A stretch of DNA of 64,000 nt from Alphaproteobacteria bacterium (GCA_022826345.1 JAJDVB010000178.1:12053-76052); one strand, 5' to 3'; counted from the stretch's first letter, positions 53,665-63,455 are shown. Notes: generated by a model not told the origin, from the letters alone. A program made the numbers and translations.

Positions 53665-53686
53665 TCGCCCGCCTGGTCCCGTCCGC

Positions 53687-54253
53687 TCAATCCAGGTGCT
53701 TGCGGATGATCTCCGCCATCTTCTCCGGCCCCTGGCCGAAGACGAAGTGGGTCAGATAGTCGCCATCGGGGTCCATGAAATAGATGTAGGACGTGTGATC
53801 GACCAGATAGGCACCGTCCTCGTCCGGCTCGTTGAGCCGGTAGTAGACGCGGTAGGCCCTGGCGGCGGCGTGGATCTGCTCGTCGCTGCCGGTCAGCCCG
53901 ACCAGGCGCGGGTGGAAGGAGGGCACGTACTCCGCCAGGTACTCGACCGTATCGCGCGCCGGGTCGACCGTGACGAAGAGCGGCTGAACCTCGTCGCCGA
54001 GCTCGCCGAGCTCGTCCACGGCCTGGCCCATGATGAGCAGCTCGGTCGGGCAGATATCCGGGCAGTAGGCGTAGCCGAAGTAGACCAGCAGATAACGGTC
54101 GTCGAAGCTCTCCTCGGAGACCGTCTGCCCGGTGTGGTCCACGAGTTCGAAGGGACCCCCGATGGAGGCGGCTTGCGCGGCCGGCACTCCGATCCACAAG
54201 GTTGCGCCGATGACGGCGGCAGCGGCGACCATCGTGCGGAACATGCGGTGCAT
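53687..54253 (-). CDS. Sco1/SenC/PrrC-type copper chaperone
   Basis: 188 aa exported thioredoxin-fold protein with a signal peptide (1 to about 28, GVPAAQA). The copper site is complete: Cys64 and Cys68 in YCPDICPT and His154 in LVDHTSYIYF. Sco proteins load copper into cytochrome oxidase or signal redox state. It lies 22 nt upstream of fixL on the same strand, so it may be co-transcribed with the oxygen sensor, which would link copper/oxidase assembly with oxygen sensing. Confidence 0.9.
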   Translation of the reverse strand: MHRMFRTMVAAAAVIGATLWIGVPAAQAASIGGPFELVDHTGQTVSEESFDDRYLLVYFGYAYCPDICPTELLIMGQAVDELGELGDEVQPLFVTVDPARDTVEYLAEYVPSFHPRLVGLTGSDEQIHAAARAYRVYYRLNEPDEDGAYLVDHTSYIYFMDPDGDYLTHFVFGQGPEKMAEIIRKHLD

Positions 54254-54371
54254 GGGCGTGCCCCTCTCGCTTCACTCGCCGTCCCCGTAATGTAGTGCGC
54301 CGCACCGCTGCGGTCGATGGCCGGGACGGAATACGGCTACACTCGCGAGAGGCAGTTACGGGGAGAGCGGG

Positions 54372-55247
54372 ATGAGCAGAGCGGCCATCTACCGCGGCTA
54401 TGATCGGGCGGCGCTCGACGCGCAGTACAACAACCGCGCGCGCATCCCCGAGTACGTCGACTATTTCGACCGCTGGCTGGCGTGGAGCGCGGAGACTCGC
54501 GCGGCGCTGCCGGGCGGGCGGGACGTCGCTTACGGCGATCTCCCGGTCGAGACCCTCGACATCTTTCCGGCGGAGCGGCACGACGCTCCGATCCTCATCA
54601 TGATCCACGGCGGCTACTGGTATTCCCTCGACAAGCATCACGACAGCTTCGTGGCGGAGGGCTGCCGGCCCCACGGCGTCGCCACCGTCGTCATCAACTA
54701 CGGCCTCGCGCCCGACTACCGCATGGACGAGATCGTGCGTCAGAACCGCGCCGCTGCCGCCTGGGTCTGGCGCAATGCCGCTTCAATCGGCGGCGATCCG
54801 AGACGCATTCACGCGCTCGGCCAGTCGGCGGGCGGTCACCTCGCCGCGATGCTGCTCGCGACCGACTGGCCGGCCTTCGGCGCCGGCCTGCCGGCCGACC
54901 TCGTGAAGAGTGCGGTCTCGATCTCGGGCATCTACGACCTGGAGCCGATCCGGCTCTGCTACCTCAACGACAAGGTCGGCATGGACGAAGCGGAGGCGCA
55001 GCGCAACAGCCCGGTCACGCAGCGCTACCCGGTGGCGGCACCGCTGATGCTGGTCTCGGGCGACATTGAGTCTGACGAATACGAACGCCAGGCCGACGCC
55101 ATGACGGCGGTGTGGGAAGCGCACGGCTATCCGCTCAGCCGGCTGGAGCTTCCCGGCTTCAACCACTTCACCATGGCGGACCAGCTTCGCGAACCCGATA
55201 GCGAGCTTACGCGGGCGACGATGGCGCAAATGGGCGTGCCTTCCTGA
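54372..55247 (+). CDS. alpha/beta hydrolase, kynurenine formamidase-like
   Basis: 291 aa cytoplasmic esterase. HGGYW at residues 79-83 is the oxyanion motif of the arylformamidase/carboxylesterase group; the nucleophile is Ser152 in LGQSAGGH, and a His in FNHFTM near 274 completes the triad. The DRAALDAQYNNRARIPEY start matches formamidase-like proteins. No other tryptophan-catabolism gene is close, so the true substrate may differ. GGGGAGAG precedes the ATG. Confidence 0.82.
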   Translation: MSRAAIYRGYDRAALDAQYNNRARIPEYVDYFDRWLAWSAETRAALPGGRDVAYGDLPVETLDIFPAERHDAPILIMIHGGYWYSLDKHHDSFVAEGCRPHGVATVVINYGLAPDYRMDEIVRQNRAAAAWVWRNAASIGGDPRRIHALGQSAGGHLAAMLLATDWPAFGAGLPADLVKSAVSISGIYDLEPIRLCYLNDKVGMDEAEAQRNSPVTQRYPVAAPLMLVSGDIESDEYERQADAMTAVWEAHGYPLSRLELPGFNHFTMADQLREPDSELTRATMAQMGVPS

Positions 55248-55250
55248 ACT

Positions 55251-56237
55251 TCAGTTCACCGTGAGCACGGCAGCGCCCTGGAGTTGCCCCGCGCGCAGGC
55301 GGTCGAGGGCCGTGTTGGCATCGGCGAGCGGCATGGGCTCTATGTGCATCTCGATCGCGGTCTTCGCGGCGAGCGCCAAAAACCCTTCGCCGTCGCGCCG
55401 CGTGAGGTTGGCGACCGAGACGATGCGCCGCTCCCGCCATAGAAGCTCGTAGGGGAACGACGGAATGTCGCTCATGTGGATGCCGGCGCTGACTACGGTG
55501 CCGCCCGGCGCGATGGCGCGAAGCGCGGCGGGGACCAGGGCGCCCACGGGCGCGAAGAGCAACGCGGCATCCAGCTCCTCCGGCGGCGCTTCGTCCGAGG
55601 CGCCGGCCCATTCGGCGCCGAGGCTGCGGGCGAAGTCGGCTGCCTCCCGATCGCCCGGCCGGACGAAGGCGAACACGCGGCGACCCTGGGCCCGCGCGAC
55701 CTGGGCGATGATGTGCGCCGCCGCGCCGAAGCCGTAAAGCCCGAGGCGCTCGGCATCGCCCGCCATCGCGAGCGCGCGGTAGCCGATCAGCCCGGCACAG
55801 AGCAGCGGTGCCGAATGCGCATCGTCGCGCTCGCCGGGCAGGGGGAAGCAGTAGCGTTCGTCGGCGATACAGTAATCGCCGTAGCCGCCGTCCAGGGTGT
55901 AGCCGGTGAAGCGCGCATCCGGGCACAGGTTCTCCCGGCCGCTCCGGCAATAACGGCAGGTGCCGCAGGTCCAGCCGAGCCAGGGGATGCCGACGCGCTC
56001 TCCTTCGCTGAACCGCTCCACGCCCGCGCCGAGCGCCGCGATGCGCCCCACGATCTCGTGCCCTGGCACCACCGGCAGCCGCGGTTCGGTCAGATCGCCG
56101 TCCACCACGTGGAGGTCGGTGCGGCAGACACCGCAAGCCGCGACACGAACCAGGACCTGCCCCGCGCCGGGCTCGGGAATTGGCCGCTCCTCCAGGGTGA
56201 GCGCGGGGCCATCGCCGCGGTAAACCATGGCGCGCAT
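55251..56237 (-). CDS. zinc-dependent alcohol dehydrogenase (MDR family)
   Basis: 328 aa (ATG 56237; a GTG six codons upstream is also possible). Catalytic zinc ligands in ACGVCRTDLHVVDG and GHEIVGR; structural-zinc cysteines in CGTCRYCRSGRENLC. The Rossmann segment (GLYGFGAAAHIIAQVARAQG) binds NAD(P). Resembles AdhA-type alcohol dehydrogenases. It follows the HyuA-like gene closely (about 25 nt) and may be its operon partner. Ends 3 nt from the convergent hydrolase gene. Confidence 0.88.
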   Translation of the reverse strand: MRAMVYRGDGPALTLEERPIPEPGAGQVLVRVAACGVCRTDLHVVDGDLTEPRLPVVPGHEIVGRIAALGAGVERFSEGERVGIPWLGWTCGTCRYCRSGRENLCPDARFTGYTLDGGYGDYCIADERYCFPLPGERDDAHSAPLLCAGLIGYRALAMAGDAERLGLYGFGAAAHIIAQVARAQGRRVFAFVRPGDREAADFARSLGAEWAGASDEAPPEELDAALLFAPVGALVPAALRAIAPGGTVVSAGIHMSDIPSFPYELLWRERRIVSVANLTRRDGEGFLALAAKTAIEMHIEPMPLADANTALDRLRAGQLQGAAVLTVN

Positions 56238-56262
56238 GGCGGCAGCCCCGGTCACCGCTGGC

Positions 56263-58302
56263 TCATGCCTCGGTGATTCTGAGGAAACCCAGGTCGTCTA
56301 CCCGGACGCGCTGGCCGGGGCAGATCAGGGTCGTCGACGACGGCTCTTCGACGATGACCGGGCCCGCCGCCTCGAAGCTCGGCGGCAGCAGGTCGCGGTC
56401 GTAGACGCGGGTCTCGTGCCGGCCGTCCTCACCGAAATCGACCGTGCGTCCGTCCCGCGCCGCCGCGTCTTCCGAGCGACCCTCCGAGGTCCACGGTGTC
56501 AGTTCCGGCCGGGCGACATCGGCGGTTGCGGTAAGACGGAAGGTGACCAGCTCGACCGGTGTGTCCGCGAGGCGGAAAGTGTAGGCGCGCTCGTGCGCGG
56601 CGTGGAACGTGTCGAGGATCGACTCGCGGCTCGCCTCATCGAGGTCGATGGGGATCGTCACCGCGTGCTCCTGACCGAAATAGCGCATGTCGAGATGGCA
56701 GGCGGCGCTGAAGGTGCCGCGCCCGCCTTCGGATGCGAAATATCGCTCCGCCTCCTGGTGCAGCTCGGCGAAGAGCGCGCGCACGTCCGCGATTTCGAGC
56801 GCATCCGCGCGCTGCAGCGCGGTGCGCAAAAAATCGCGGCGGGGCGCAGTCGCCAGCATGCCCCAGGCCGAGAAGAGGCCGGGATAGCGCGGCACCACGA
56901 TCTCGTTCACGCCGAGCTCGCGGCCGAGGCTGGCCCCGTGCATGGCGCCGCCGCCGCCGCCTACCATCAGCGCGAAGTCGTTGGGATCGTGGCCGCGCTG
57001 GATCGAGACGAGCTTGAGCGCGTTGATCATGTTGGCGTCGACCAGACGAATAACGGCGACCGCCGCTTCGTCGACGCTGCAGCCCAGCCCGTCTGCGATC
57101 TTGCCCATGGCAGTCCGCGCCAGTCCGACATCGAGGGAGAACTGCCCGCCCGCGAAGTTTTCCGGGTTGAGCACGCCGGTGATGAGCTTGGCGTCGGTCA
57201 CCGTGGGCTCGGCGCCGCCCCGGCCGTAGCACGCGGGGCCCGGATCGGCGCCGGCGCTGCGGGGCCCCACGCAGAGCGTGCCGCCCTCGTCGAACCAGGC
57301 GATCGAGCCGCCGCCCGCGCCGATCTCCACGATGTCGATCACCGGCACTCGTACCGGGTAGCCGTATCGAATGCGCGTCGCTTCCAGCCGGTAGTCGGTG
57401 GTGACCTTGGGCTCGCCGCCCTCGATGGTGGAGCACTTGGCGGTGGTGCCGCCGATGTCGAGATAGATCACGTCGGGCTCGTCGCAGAGCCGGCCGATCA
57501 GGGCCGCGCCGTTGACGCCCGCCGCCGGCCCCGATTCAAGCAGCGTGATCGGGTGCTCCCTGGCCCAGCCAAAGCTCGTGGTGCCGCCGTTCGACTGCAT
57601 CGCCATCATCGGACAGTCCAGCCCGAGCCTGTCGATGCCGGCCTCAAGGGTATCGAAGTAACGCTGCACGATGGGCTGCACGTAGGCGTTGAGCACGGCC
57701 GTGTTGGCGCGCTCGTACTCGCGCCACTCGCGGGTGATCTCGTGCGAAGCGGTGATCGCAACGCCGTTGAGCCGGTCCCGCAGGTAGGCCGCCGTTTCCT
57801 CCTCATGCGCGGGCGCGGCGTAGGAGTGCAGGAACTGGATGGCGATCGCCTCCACCCCCTGCGCCCGGCACGCCTCGATCACGGGGTCCAGGTCTTCCAG
57901 GTGCAGCGGCACGCGGACGCGTCCCCTGGCGTCGACCCGCTCGCGCACCTCGAAGCGCAGCCGGCGCGGCACGAAGGGGACCTCCTTGCGGTAGCGCAGG
58001 TTGTAGAGATCGGGGCGGTTGCCGCGCGCGATCTCCAGCACGTCGCGAAAGCCCTCGGTGGTGACCAGCGCGGTCTTCGCGCCCGTCCGCTCCGTGATGG
58101 CGTTGATGACGGTCGTCCCGCCGTGGACGAAGTAATCCACCGCGTCGGCGTCGAGCGCCGCCTGGTCGATGGTGTCGAGCACGCCCCGCGTGAGGTCGTC
58201 CGGCGTGCTGAGCGACTTGGCGACGCCGAGCGCGCCGGTCTCCTCGTCGAAGTAGACGAGATCGGTGAAGGTCCCGCCGATATCGGTTGCCAGTCGGCCC
58301 AT
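56263..58302 (-). CDS. hydantoinase/oxoprolinase HyuA-like subunit
   Basis: 679 aa ATP-dependent amidohydrolase subunit. The N-terminal hydantoinase/oxoprolinase domain starts RLATDIGGTFTDLVYFD; phosphate loops of the actin-like ATPase fold include DIGGTTAKCS and ASLGRELGVNEIVVPR. Relatives hydrolyse N-methylhydantoin, 5-oxoproline or carboxylate acetone. The usual HyuB partner gene is missing on both sides, so the subunit is orphaned or acts with a distant partner. N-methylhydantoin (from creatinine) would suit the methylamine theme, as inference. Confidence 0.88.
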   Translation of the reverse strand: MGRLATDIGGTFTDLVYFDEETGALGVAKSLSTPDDLTRGVLDTIDQAALDADAVDYFVHGGTTVINAITERTGAKTALVTTEGFRDVLEIARGNRPDLYNLRYRKEVPFVPRRLRFEVRERVDARGRVRVPLHLEDLDPVIEACRAQGVEAIAIQFLHSYAAPAHEEETAAYLRDRLNGVAITASHEITREWREYERANTAVLNAYVQPIVQRYFDTLEAGIDRLGLDCPMMAMQSNGGTTSFGWAREHPITLLESGPAAGVNGAALIGRLCDEPDVIYLDIGGTTAKCSTIEGGEPKVTTDYRLEATRIRYGYPVRVPVIDIVEIGAGGGSIAWFDEGGTLCVGPRSAGADPGPACYGRGGAEPTVTDAKLITGVLNPENFAGGQFSLDVGLARTAMGKIADGLGCSVDEAAVAVIRLVDANMINALKLVSIQRGHDPNDFALMVGGGGGAMHGASLGRELGVNEIVVPRYPGLFSAWGMLATAPRRDFLRTALQRADALEIADVRALFAELHQEAERYFASEGGRGTFSAACHLDMRYFGQEHAVTIPIDLDEASRESILDTFHAAHERAYTFRLADTPVELVTFRLTATADVARPELTPWTSEGRSEDAAARDGRTVDFGEDGRHETRVYDRDLLPPSFEAAGPVIVEEPSSTTLICPGQRVRVDDLGFLRITEA

Positions 58303-58743
58303 TGCGGTCTCCCTGCGGCGCGTCGGCGCCGATTATTCACCGCCGCAGGCAGGGGTCAAACGGGTCCATCCGGGCGTTGGGACACCGTCTGTCATGCAAC
58401 TGCAACACAGATGTCACAATTGTCTCGCGGCGCTTCGGGAAGAATCGACGCATGGATTTGGCCGACGATCGGGAACCTGCTTGCGCGTGTCTCGACGCAC
58501 TTCGATGCCAGACCGGGGCTGCAAGAGATTGGGTTCGTTCTGTCGTTTCGCAATTCCTTCACTTCGCCTTTCCGTCCCGATCCGATCGACAGGGTTCGTG
58601 TCTAACCCGGATTGCACACGCTGTCCCCCGGTCCATGGTGCGGTCGCCGGATCTGCCAGGGGCAGGCCGGAACGCGCCGTGCAGGCCGTGACATCGGGGG
58701 AAGTTCCGGGCTAAGCGCTGAACGAACGAATCCGGGGGAGGGG
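58303..58743. other. 441-bp divergent intergenic region
   Basis: Between the HyuA-like and MIP genes. It contains three 7-bp units at 11-nt spacing near 58389 that resemble a Pho box. Open frames crossing it are not family-like. No RNA gene identified. Confidence 0.5.
58389..58417 (+). promoter_or_regulatory. weak Pho-box-like direct repeats
   Basis: CTGTCAT (58389-58395), CTGCAAC (58400-58406) and ATGTCAC (58411-58417) are spaced by 11 nt, the PhoB spacing. The middle unit matches poorly and neither neighbour is a classic phosphate gene. Confidence 0.25.
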
Positions 58744-59439
58744 ATGGAACGGTTCGACCTTGGGCGGCGGCTCTTCGCGGAGTGGCTGGGGACTCTGCTG
58801 CTGCTCGCCGTGGTCGTCGGCTCCGGCATCATGGGCGAGACGCTCTCGGGCGGAAACGTCGCGCTCGCGCTGCTCGGCAACACGATCCCCACCGGCGCGA
58901 TCCTGGTGGTGCTGATCGTGATCTTCGGCCCCATCTCCGGTGCGCACTTCAACCCCGCCGTCACGCTCAGCTTCCTGATCCGCCGAGAGATCGGCCTGCG
59001 CGACGCCGGGCTCTACCTGCTGGCCCAGATCGCCGGCGGTATCTGCGGGGCGATGCTGGCGCACGGCATGTTCGAGGAGCCCATCGTCACCGCGTCGTTG
59101 AAGGAGCGCACCGGCTTCTCCCAATGGCTCGGCGAGTTCACGGCGACCTTCGGCTTGGTCGCGACGATCCTGGGCTGCCTGCGTTTCAGGCCCGAGCTGG
59201 TACCCTACGGCGTCGGCCTCTTCATCACCGCAGGCTACTGGTTCACCTCGTCCACGTCGTTCGCCAACCCGGCGGTGACCATCGCCCGCTCGCTCACTGA
59301 CACATTCTCCGGAATCATGCCGCTCCACATGCCGGCCTTCATCGTGGCCCAGCTGATCGGCGCGGTGGTGGCGACCCTGCTGCTCGGCTGGCTGGTCAAG
59401 GCCCGCCGGCCGGCGGCAGCTGAGTCCGACACGAGCTAG
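58744..59439 (+). CDS. MIP-family channel (aquaporin/glycerol-facilitator type)
   Basis: 231 aa membrane channel with six helices and two NPA boxes: GAHFNPAVTLSF near residue 78 and SFANPAVTIARS near 178, each with the usual half-helix context. The selectivity filter cannot be read without alignment; relatives conduct water, glycerol or arsenite. ATG 58744 has a run GGGGGAGGGG upstream. The 3' end overlaps the convergent hydratase gene by 4 bp. Confidence 0.92.
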   Translation: MERFDLGRRLFAEWLGTLLLLAVVVGSGIMGETLSGGNVALALLGNTIPTGAILVVLIVIFGPISGAHFNPAVTLSFLIRREIGLRDAGLYLLAQIAGGICGAMLAHGMFEEPIVTASLKERTGFSQWLGEFTATFGLVATILGCLRFRPELVPYGVGLFITAGYWFTSSTSFANPAVTIARSLTDTFSGIMPLHMPAFIVAQLIGAVVATLLLGWLVKARRPAAAESDTS

Positions 59440-60227
59440 AACGAGGCCAGCGCCACCTCGACCGCACCCAGCGCCCCGAAGTCGGCGCGCACGTGTTTCT
59501 TGTGCGCGATCTTGGCCGGCACGATGCAGGTGCCGGTGATGACCACGTCGCCGGCCGCGAGCGGCACGCCGTGGCGGACCCGGTCGTTGGCGAGCCAGGT
59601 GAGCGCAATGCGCGGGTCGCCCAGCGCGTTCACGCCTTTGCCTGTCGCCGCCTCTTCGCCGTCGATGGAGACCACGACCGGGTGGGCGGCAAGGTCCACG
59701 TTGCGCCAGCTTTCCGGCGCCTCGGGCCCGAGCACGCAATACTCGGTGCAGCCGTTGTCGGCGATGAGCTGGGCGGCGCCCACGACGGTGAAGTCCCTGA
59801 AGCGCGAATCCGGAATCTCGATGGCCGGATGCAGCGCCGCCACCGCATCCATCACCGCGTCAACCGTGTAGTCGCCGTCGCCGCCGGGCAGGTCCCGACC
59901 CAAGCAGAACGCGAACTCTGCCTCGACCACCGCCATGTGCAGATGGCCGGCAGGCAGCTTGGTGCCGCTCTGGTGGAGCTTGCTCCCCCACAGGCGCCCG
60001 GCGAGGGGGCCGTCCACGCCGATGTGCTTCTGGCCGGCCTCGCTGGTGGCCGCGATCTTCCAGCCGACGGGCGTGGCGCCGGCGAGACCCGCGAGCGCCT
60101 CCTGCACCGCGTAGCCCTCGGCTGGCGTGCTTGGACGGCACGCTTCAGGCAGGCCGTCGATCAGGTGATGGCCGCTCCAGGCCGTCCAGATGGCCTGCGC
60201 CGCCGCGTCGCTCTTCGAGTCCGTCAT
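59436..60227 (-). CDS. 2-keto-4-pentenoate hydratase/FAH-family protein
   Basis: 263 aa enzyme of the MhpD/HpcG type, acting on 2-hydroxy-dienoates of meta-cleavage pathways. Features: GYAVQEALAGL, GWKIAATSEAGQKHIGVDGPLAG, the metal-binding EAEFAFCLGRDLP region, and LAAGDVVITGTCIVPAKI. No dioxygenase of a meta-cleavage pathway adjoins, so it could also be a decarboxylase-type relative. Confidence 0.87.
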   Translation of the reverse strand: MTDSKSDAAAQAIWTAWSGHHLIDGLPEACRPSTPAEGYAVQEALAGLAGATPVGWKIAATSEAGQKHIGVDGPLAGRLWGSKLHQSGTKLPAGHLHMAVVEAEFAFCLGRDLPGGDGDYTVDAVMDAVAALHPAIEIPDSRFRDFTVVGAAQLIADNGCTEYCVLGPEAPESWRNVDLAAHPVVVSIDGEEAATGKGVNALGDPRIALTWLANDRVRHGVPLAAGDVVITGTCIVPAKIAHKKHVRADFGALGAVEVALASF

Positions 60228-60273
60228 AAATCCAATCTACCGAGTGGGAGCATGAAGCGACAAGCGCACCCGA

Positions 60274-60882
60274 TCAGCCATCAGCGGGGGCAGCCAACGG
60301 GATGTGCGGTGCGGCATCGCGGGGCAGGAGGCCCACGAGGCGGGGGTCGTCCACGATATCCACTTCGCTGTGGGTGATGGCGAAGCCGTGCCGCTGGTAG
60401 AAGGCGAGGGCGCCGGGGTGGTCGAGGGTGCAGGTGTTGAGGATCATGCGGCGAGGCCGGTGGCGCCCGGCGGCGGCGAGCGCGTGGCCGAGCAGCCAGC
60501 CGCCGAGGCCCTTGCCGATCCACGACGGCACCACGCCGAAATAGCGAAGCTCGATATCCGGCTTGGGCCGCAGGTTCAGCTCGATCAGGCCGATCTCCTC
60601 GCCGCCGGACTCCGCCACGTAGAGTTCCGTCTGGGGCGGCGCGATCTGGGCCGCGAGCGCGGCCTCGTCCAGCGTGAGGCGGCTCCACCAGAGCCAGTCG
60701 TCCCCGATCGCGTGATAGAGGCGCAGGTAGTCGGCGACCGGCATGGTCCCGCGCCGATTGACGGCAAGACCGGCGGCCGGCGGCGGCGGAGCCGCCCGCT
60801 CGGGCGGCGACTCCATCGCGAGATGGGTAATCACCGTGTAGAGCTTGCCGGCCGGAACGGACTCCGCCGTATGCGCACTCAT
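60274..60882 (-). CDS. GNAT-family N-acetyltransferase
   Basis: 202 aa protein. Residues about 50-190 form a GNAT fold with the acetyl-CoA loop near VVPSWIGKGLGGWLLGHAL and the C-terminal NTCTLDHPGALAFYQRHGF element. The 40-residue N-terminal part is rich in Pro/Ala. It starts 11 nt after the SDR stop on the same strand. Acceptor unknown. Confidence 0.85.
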   Translation of the reverse strand: MSAHTAESVPAGKLYTVITHLAMESPPERAAPPPPAAGLAVNRRGTMPVADYLRLYHAIGDDWLWWSRLTLDEAALAAQIAPPQTELYVAESGGEEIGLIELNLRPKPDIELRYFGVVPSWIGKGLGGWLLGHALAAAGRHRPRRMILNTCTLDHPGALAFYQRHGFAITHSEVDIVDDPRLVGLLPRDAAPHIPLAAPADG

Positions 60883-60892
60883 GGCCGGGCGC

Positions 60893-61660
60893 TCAGAGCC
60901 CGCAGGAGATGCCTTCGTCCAGCAGCATGAGCGAGCCGTGGGCGGCGCGGCCGTCCTCGGAGCAGAGGAAGAGCGCGGCGGACGCCATGTCGTCGGCGTC
61001 GGAATAGGTCCGGTTGCTCGGCGTGACTGCGGTCATGCCCTCCAGCATCTCCTCGAACTGCGGCTCGGTGCGGATCTTCACGTTCATCGGTGTCGCCGTG
61101 TTGCCGGGCAGGATCGCGTTCACCGCGATGTTGTGGGGGCTGAGCTCCAGCGCGAGCGCGCGGGTGAGGTAGTTGATCGCCGCCTTCGACGCGCAATAGA
61201 CCGAGAAGGTCTTGAACCCCATCACGCCTGTCACCGACGAGAGGTTGACGATCTTGCCGCCGCCCTGCGCGATCATCACCGGCGCCACCTCGTTGATCGC
61301 GAAGAAGGTGCCCTTCACGTTGATGTCCATGGTGGCGTCGTACTCGGCCTCGGTGGTCTCGCCGATGGGCGTCGGCTCGAAGATGCCGGCCGAGTTGACC
61401 AGGATGTCGATGCGGCCGAACGCATCCTTCACGTCGCCGACCAGCGCCTTGACCGCATCCACGTCGCGCACGTCGGCGACGAAGGCCTGTGCGGCGCCGC
61501 CCGCCGCCTCGATCTTTTCCGCCACCGCCTGGGCCTTGGCCAGGTTCGAGGAGCTGACGACCGCGATGCGCGCGCCCTCGGCCGCGAATCTGGTTGCGAT
61601 GGCTTCGCCGATGCCCGACGAACCGCCGGTGATCAGCGCCGTCTTTCCCTCCAGTTTCAC
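60893..61660 (-). CDS. short-chain dehydrogenase/reductase
   Basis: 255 aa NAD(P)-dependent oxidoreductase. Cofactor motif TGGSSGIGEAIA at about 10-21, NSAG near 90, catalytic Ser in NLSSVTG and YxxSK as YCASKAAI near 155-162. Start GTG at 61658-61660, because GGGGAGGAGAGG lies just upstream; the open frame continues to 61828 without homology. Substrate unknown. Confidence 0.9.
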   Translation of the reverse strand: MKLEGKTALITGGSSGIGEAIATRFAAEGARIAVVSSSNLAKAQAVAEKIEAAGGAAQAFVADVRDVDAVKALVGDVKDAFGRIDILVNSAGIFEPTPIGETTEAEYDATMDINVKGTFFAINEVAPVMIAQGGGKIVNLSSVTGVMGFKTFSVYCASKAAINYLTRALALELSPHNIAVNAILPGNTATPMNVKIRTEPQFEEMLEGMTAVTPSNRTYSDADDMASAALFLCSEDGRAAHGSLMLLDEGISCGL

Positions 61661-61826
61661 GATCCTCTCCTCCCCGGTCTCTCGTTTGGCTGCGTGAACG
61701 CAGGCCGCTCCCTGCAAGGCCGGCGAGAATATCAGCCGTGAACGGGAAAGTCTTTCGACCGGCGCGGCGGGGGCCGATAATGGCGCGGGGCGCGCGGCCC
61801 CGGCCGACCGCACGAGGGGAGGAGCC

Positions 61827-63455
61827 ATGCACGGCCTGATGCAGGAGATCCCGCTGATGATCTCGTCGCTGATCCGCTACGCGGCGGAGTATCACGGCGA
61901 CCGCCAGGTGGTCTCGCGCACCGTCGAGGGGCCGATCCATCGCTACGGCTACGCGGAATGCGAGCGGCGCGCGCGACGGGTCGCCAACGTCATGGCGCGG
62001 CTCGGGATCGGGCACGGCGACCGGGTCGGCACGCTGGCCTGGAACGGCTACCGGCACCTGGAGCTCTTCTACGGCGTCTCGGGCATGGGCGCCGTGCTGC
62101 ACACGGTGAACCCGAGGCTCTTCACCGAGCAGATCGTCTACATCGTCAACCACGCCGCGGACCGGGTGCTGTTCGTGGACCTCACCTTCGTCGAGCTGGT
62201 GGAGCGCATTGCGGACCGGCTCACCACGGTCGAGCAGGTCGTGGTGATGGCCGACGAGGCGCACATGCCGACGACCGCGCTTCCCAACGTCTCCTGCTAC
62301 GAGGCCCTGCTCGCGGGTGAGAGCGAGGACTTCGACTGGCCTCTTTTCGACGAGCGCGCCGCGTCCTCGCTCTGCTACACCTCGGGCACGACCGGCAATC
62401 CCAAGGGCGTGCTCTACAGCCACCGCTCGACCCTGCTGCACGCCATGGCCGCCTGCCAGAACAGCGCCATGGGGATCTCCGCCCACGACGTGCTGATGCC
62501 GATCGCGCCGATGTACCACGGCAACGCCTGGTCGCTGCCCTACCTCGGCTGCCTCTCCGGCGCGGGCCTGGTGCTGCCCGGCACGAAGATGGACGGCCGG
62601 AGCCTGCAGGAGCTGATCGAAGGGGAGGGGGTGACCTTCGCCCTCGGCGTGCCCACGGTCTTCACCATGCTGATCGACCACCTCGACGAGAGCGGCAAGA
62701 AGGTCGAGAGCCTGGAGCGGGTCGCCATCGGCGGCTCGGCGGTGCCGCGCGCGATGATCGAGCGGCTGGCCGATCCCTACGGCGTGACCGTGCGCCAGCT
62801 CTGGGGCATGACCGAGACCTCGCCCCTCGGCACCATGGCGACAGCGACACCCGCCATCGACGCGCTCTCCGCCGAGGAGCGTGAGGCAGTGCTGAGCCAG
62901 CAGGGGCGCGTGCAGTTCGGCCTGGAGCTCCAGATCACCGACGCCGACGGCGCGCCGGTGCCCCGCGACGGCAAGACGTTTGGCGACATGTGGGTGCGCG
63001 GCAACTGGGCCGCCAGCGGCTACTTCAAGGGCGAGGGCGGAGACAGGCTCGACGAAGACGGCTGGTTCCCCACCGGCGATGTCGCCACCCTCGACGAGCA
63101 CGGCTTCATGCGCATCACCGACCGCACCAAGGACGTGATCAAGTCGGGCGGCGAGTGGATCAGCTCCATCGACCTGGAGAATGCGGCGGTCGGCCATCCC
63201 GACGTGAAGCAGGCCGCGGTCATCGGTGTCTTCCATCCCAAGTGGGAGGAGCGGCCGCTCATGGTGGTCGTGCCGCGGGACGGCTGTGTGCCGGACAAGG
63301 ACACGATCAATACTTACCTCGCGGCCAAGGTCGCGAAGTGGTGGCTGCCTGATGACGTGGTGCTGGTCGACGAGCTGCCGCTCACCGCCACCGGCAAGAT
63401 TCAAAAATCGCGCCTGCGCGAGATGTTCCAGGACTATCGCCTGCCCGGCGCCTGA
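61827..63455 (+). CDS. acyl-CoA synthetase (AMP-forming fatty-acid CoA ligase)
   Basis: 542 aa ANL-family ligase of the medium/long-chain AlkK-like type. Motifs: [21 protein letters not shown] near 186-206 (P-loop), [10 protein letters not shown] near 331-340, [17 protein letters not shown], and the C-terminal Lys in [25 protein letters not shown] precedes the ATG. Divergent from the SDR-GNAT pair. Confidence 0.93.
   Translation: MHGLMQEIPLMISSLIRYAAEYHGDRQVVSRTVEGPIHRYGYAECERRARRVANVMARLGIGHGDRVGTLAWNGYRHLELFYGVSGMGAVLHTVNPRLFTEQIVYIVNHAADRVLFVDLTFVELVERIADRLTTVEQVVVMADEAHMPTTALPNVSCYEALLAGESEDFDWPLFDERAASSLCYTSGTTGNPKGVLYSHRSTLLHAMAACQNSAMGISAHDVLMPIAPMYHGNAWSLPYLGCLSGAGLVLPGTKMDGRSLQELIEGEGVTFALGVPTVFTMLIDHLDESGKKVESLERVAIGGSAVPRAMIERLADPYGVTVRQLWGMTETSPLGTMATATPAIDALSAEEREAVLSQQGRVQFGLELQITDADGAPVPRDGKTFGDMWVRGNWAASGYFKGEGGDRLDEDGWFPTGDVATLDEHGFMRITDRTKDVIKSGGEWISSIDLENAAVGHPDVKQAAVIGVFHPKWEERPLMVVVPRDGCVPDKDTINTYLAAKVAKWWLPDDVVLVDELPLTATGKIQKSRLREMFQDYRLPGA

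Noticed and set aside
56227..58605. 792-codon plus-strand frame across the HyuA-like gene
   Set aside because: Antisense shadow; the HyuA motifs are all on the minus strand.
60879..63404. 841-codon minus-strand frame across the acyl-CoA synthetase
   Set aside because: It is antisense to a complete ligase gene, and its left part is an out-of-frame reading of the SDR gene; His/Arg/Gly-rich composition is typical of shadows.
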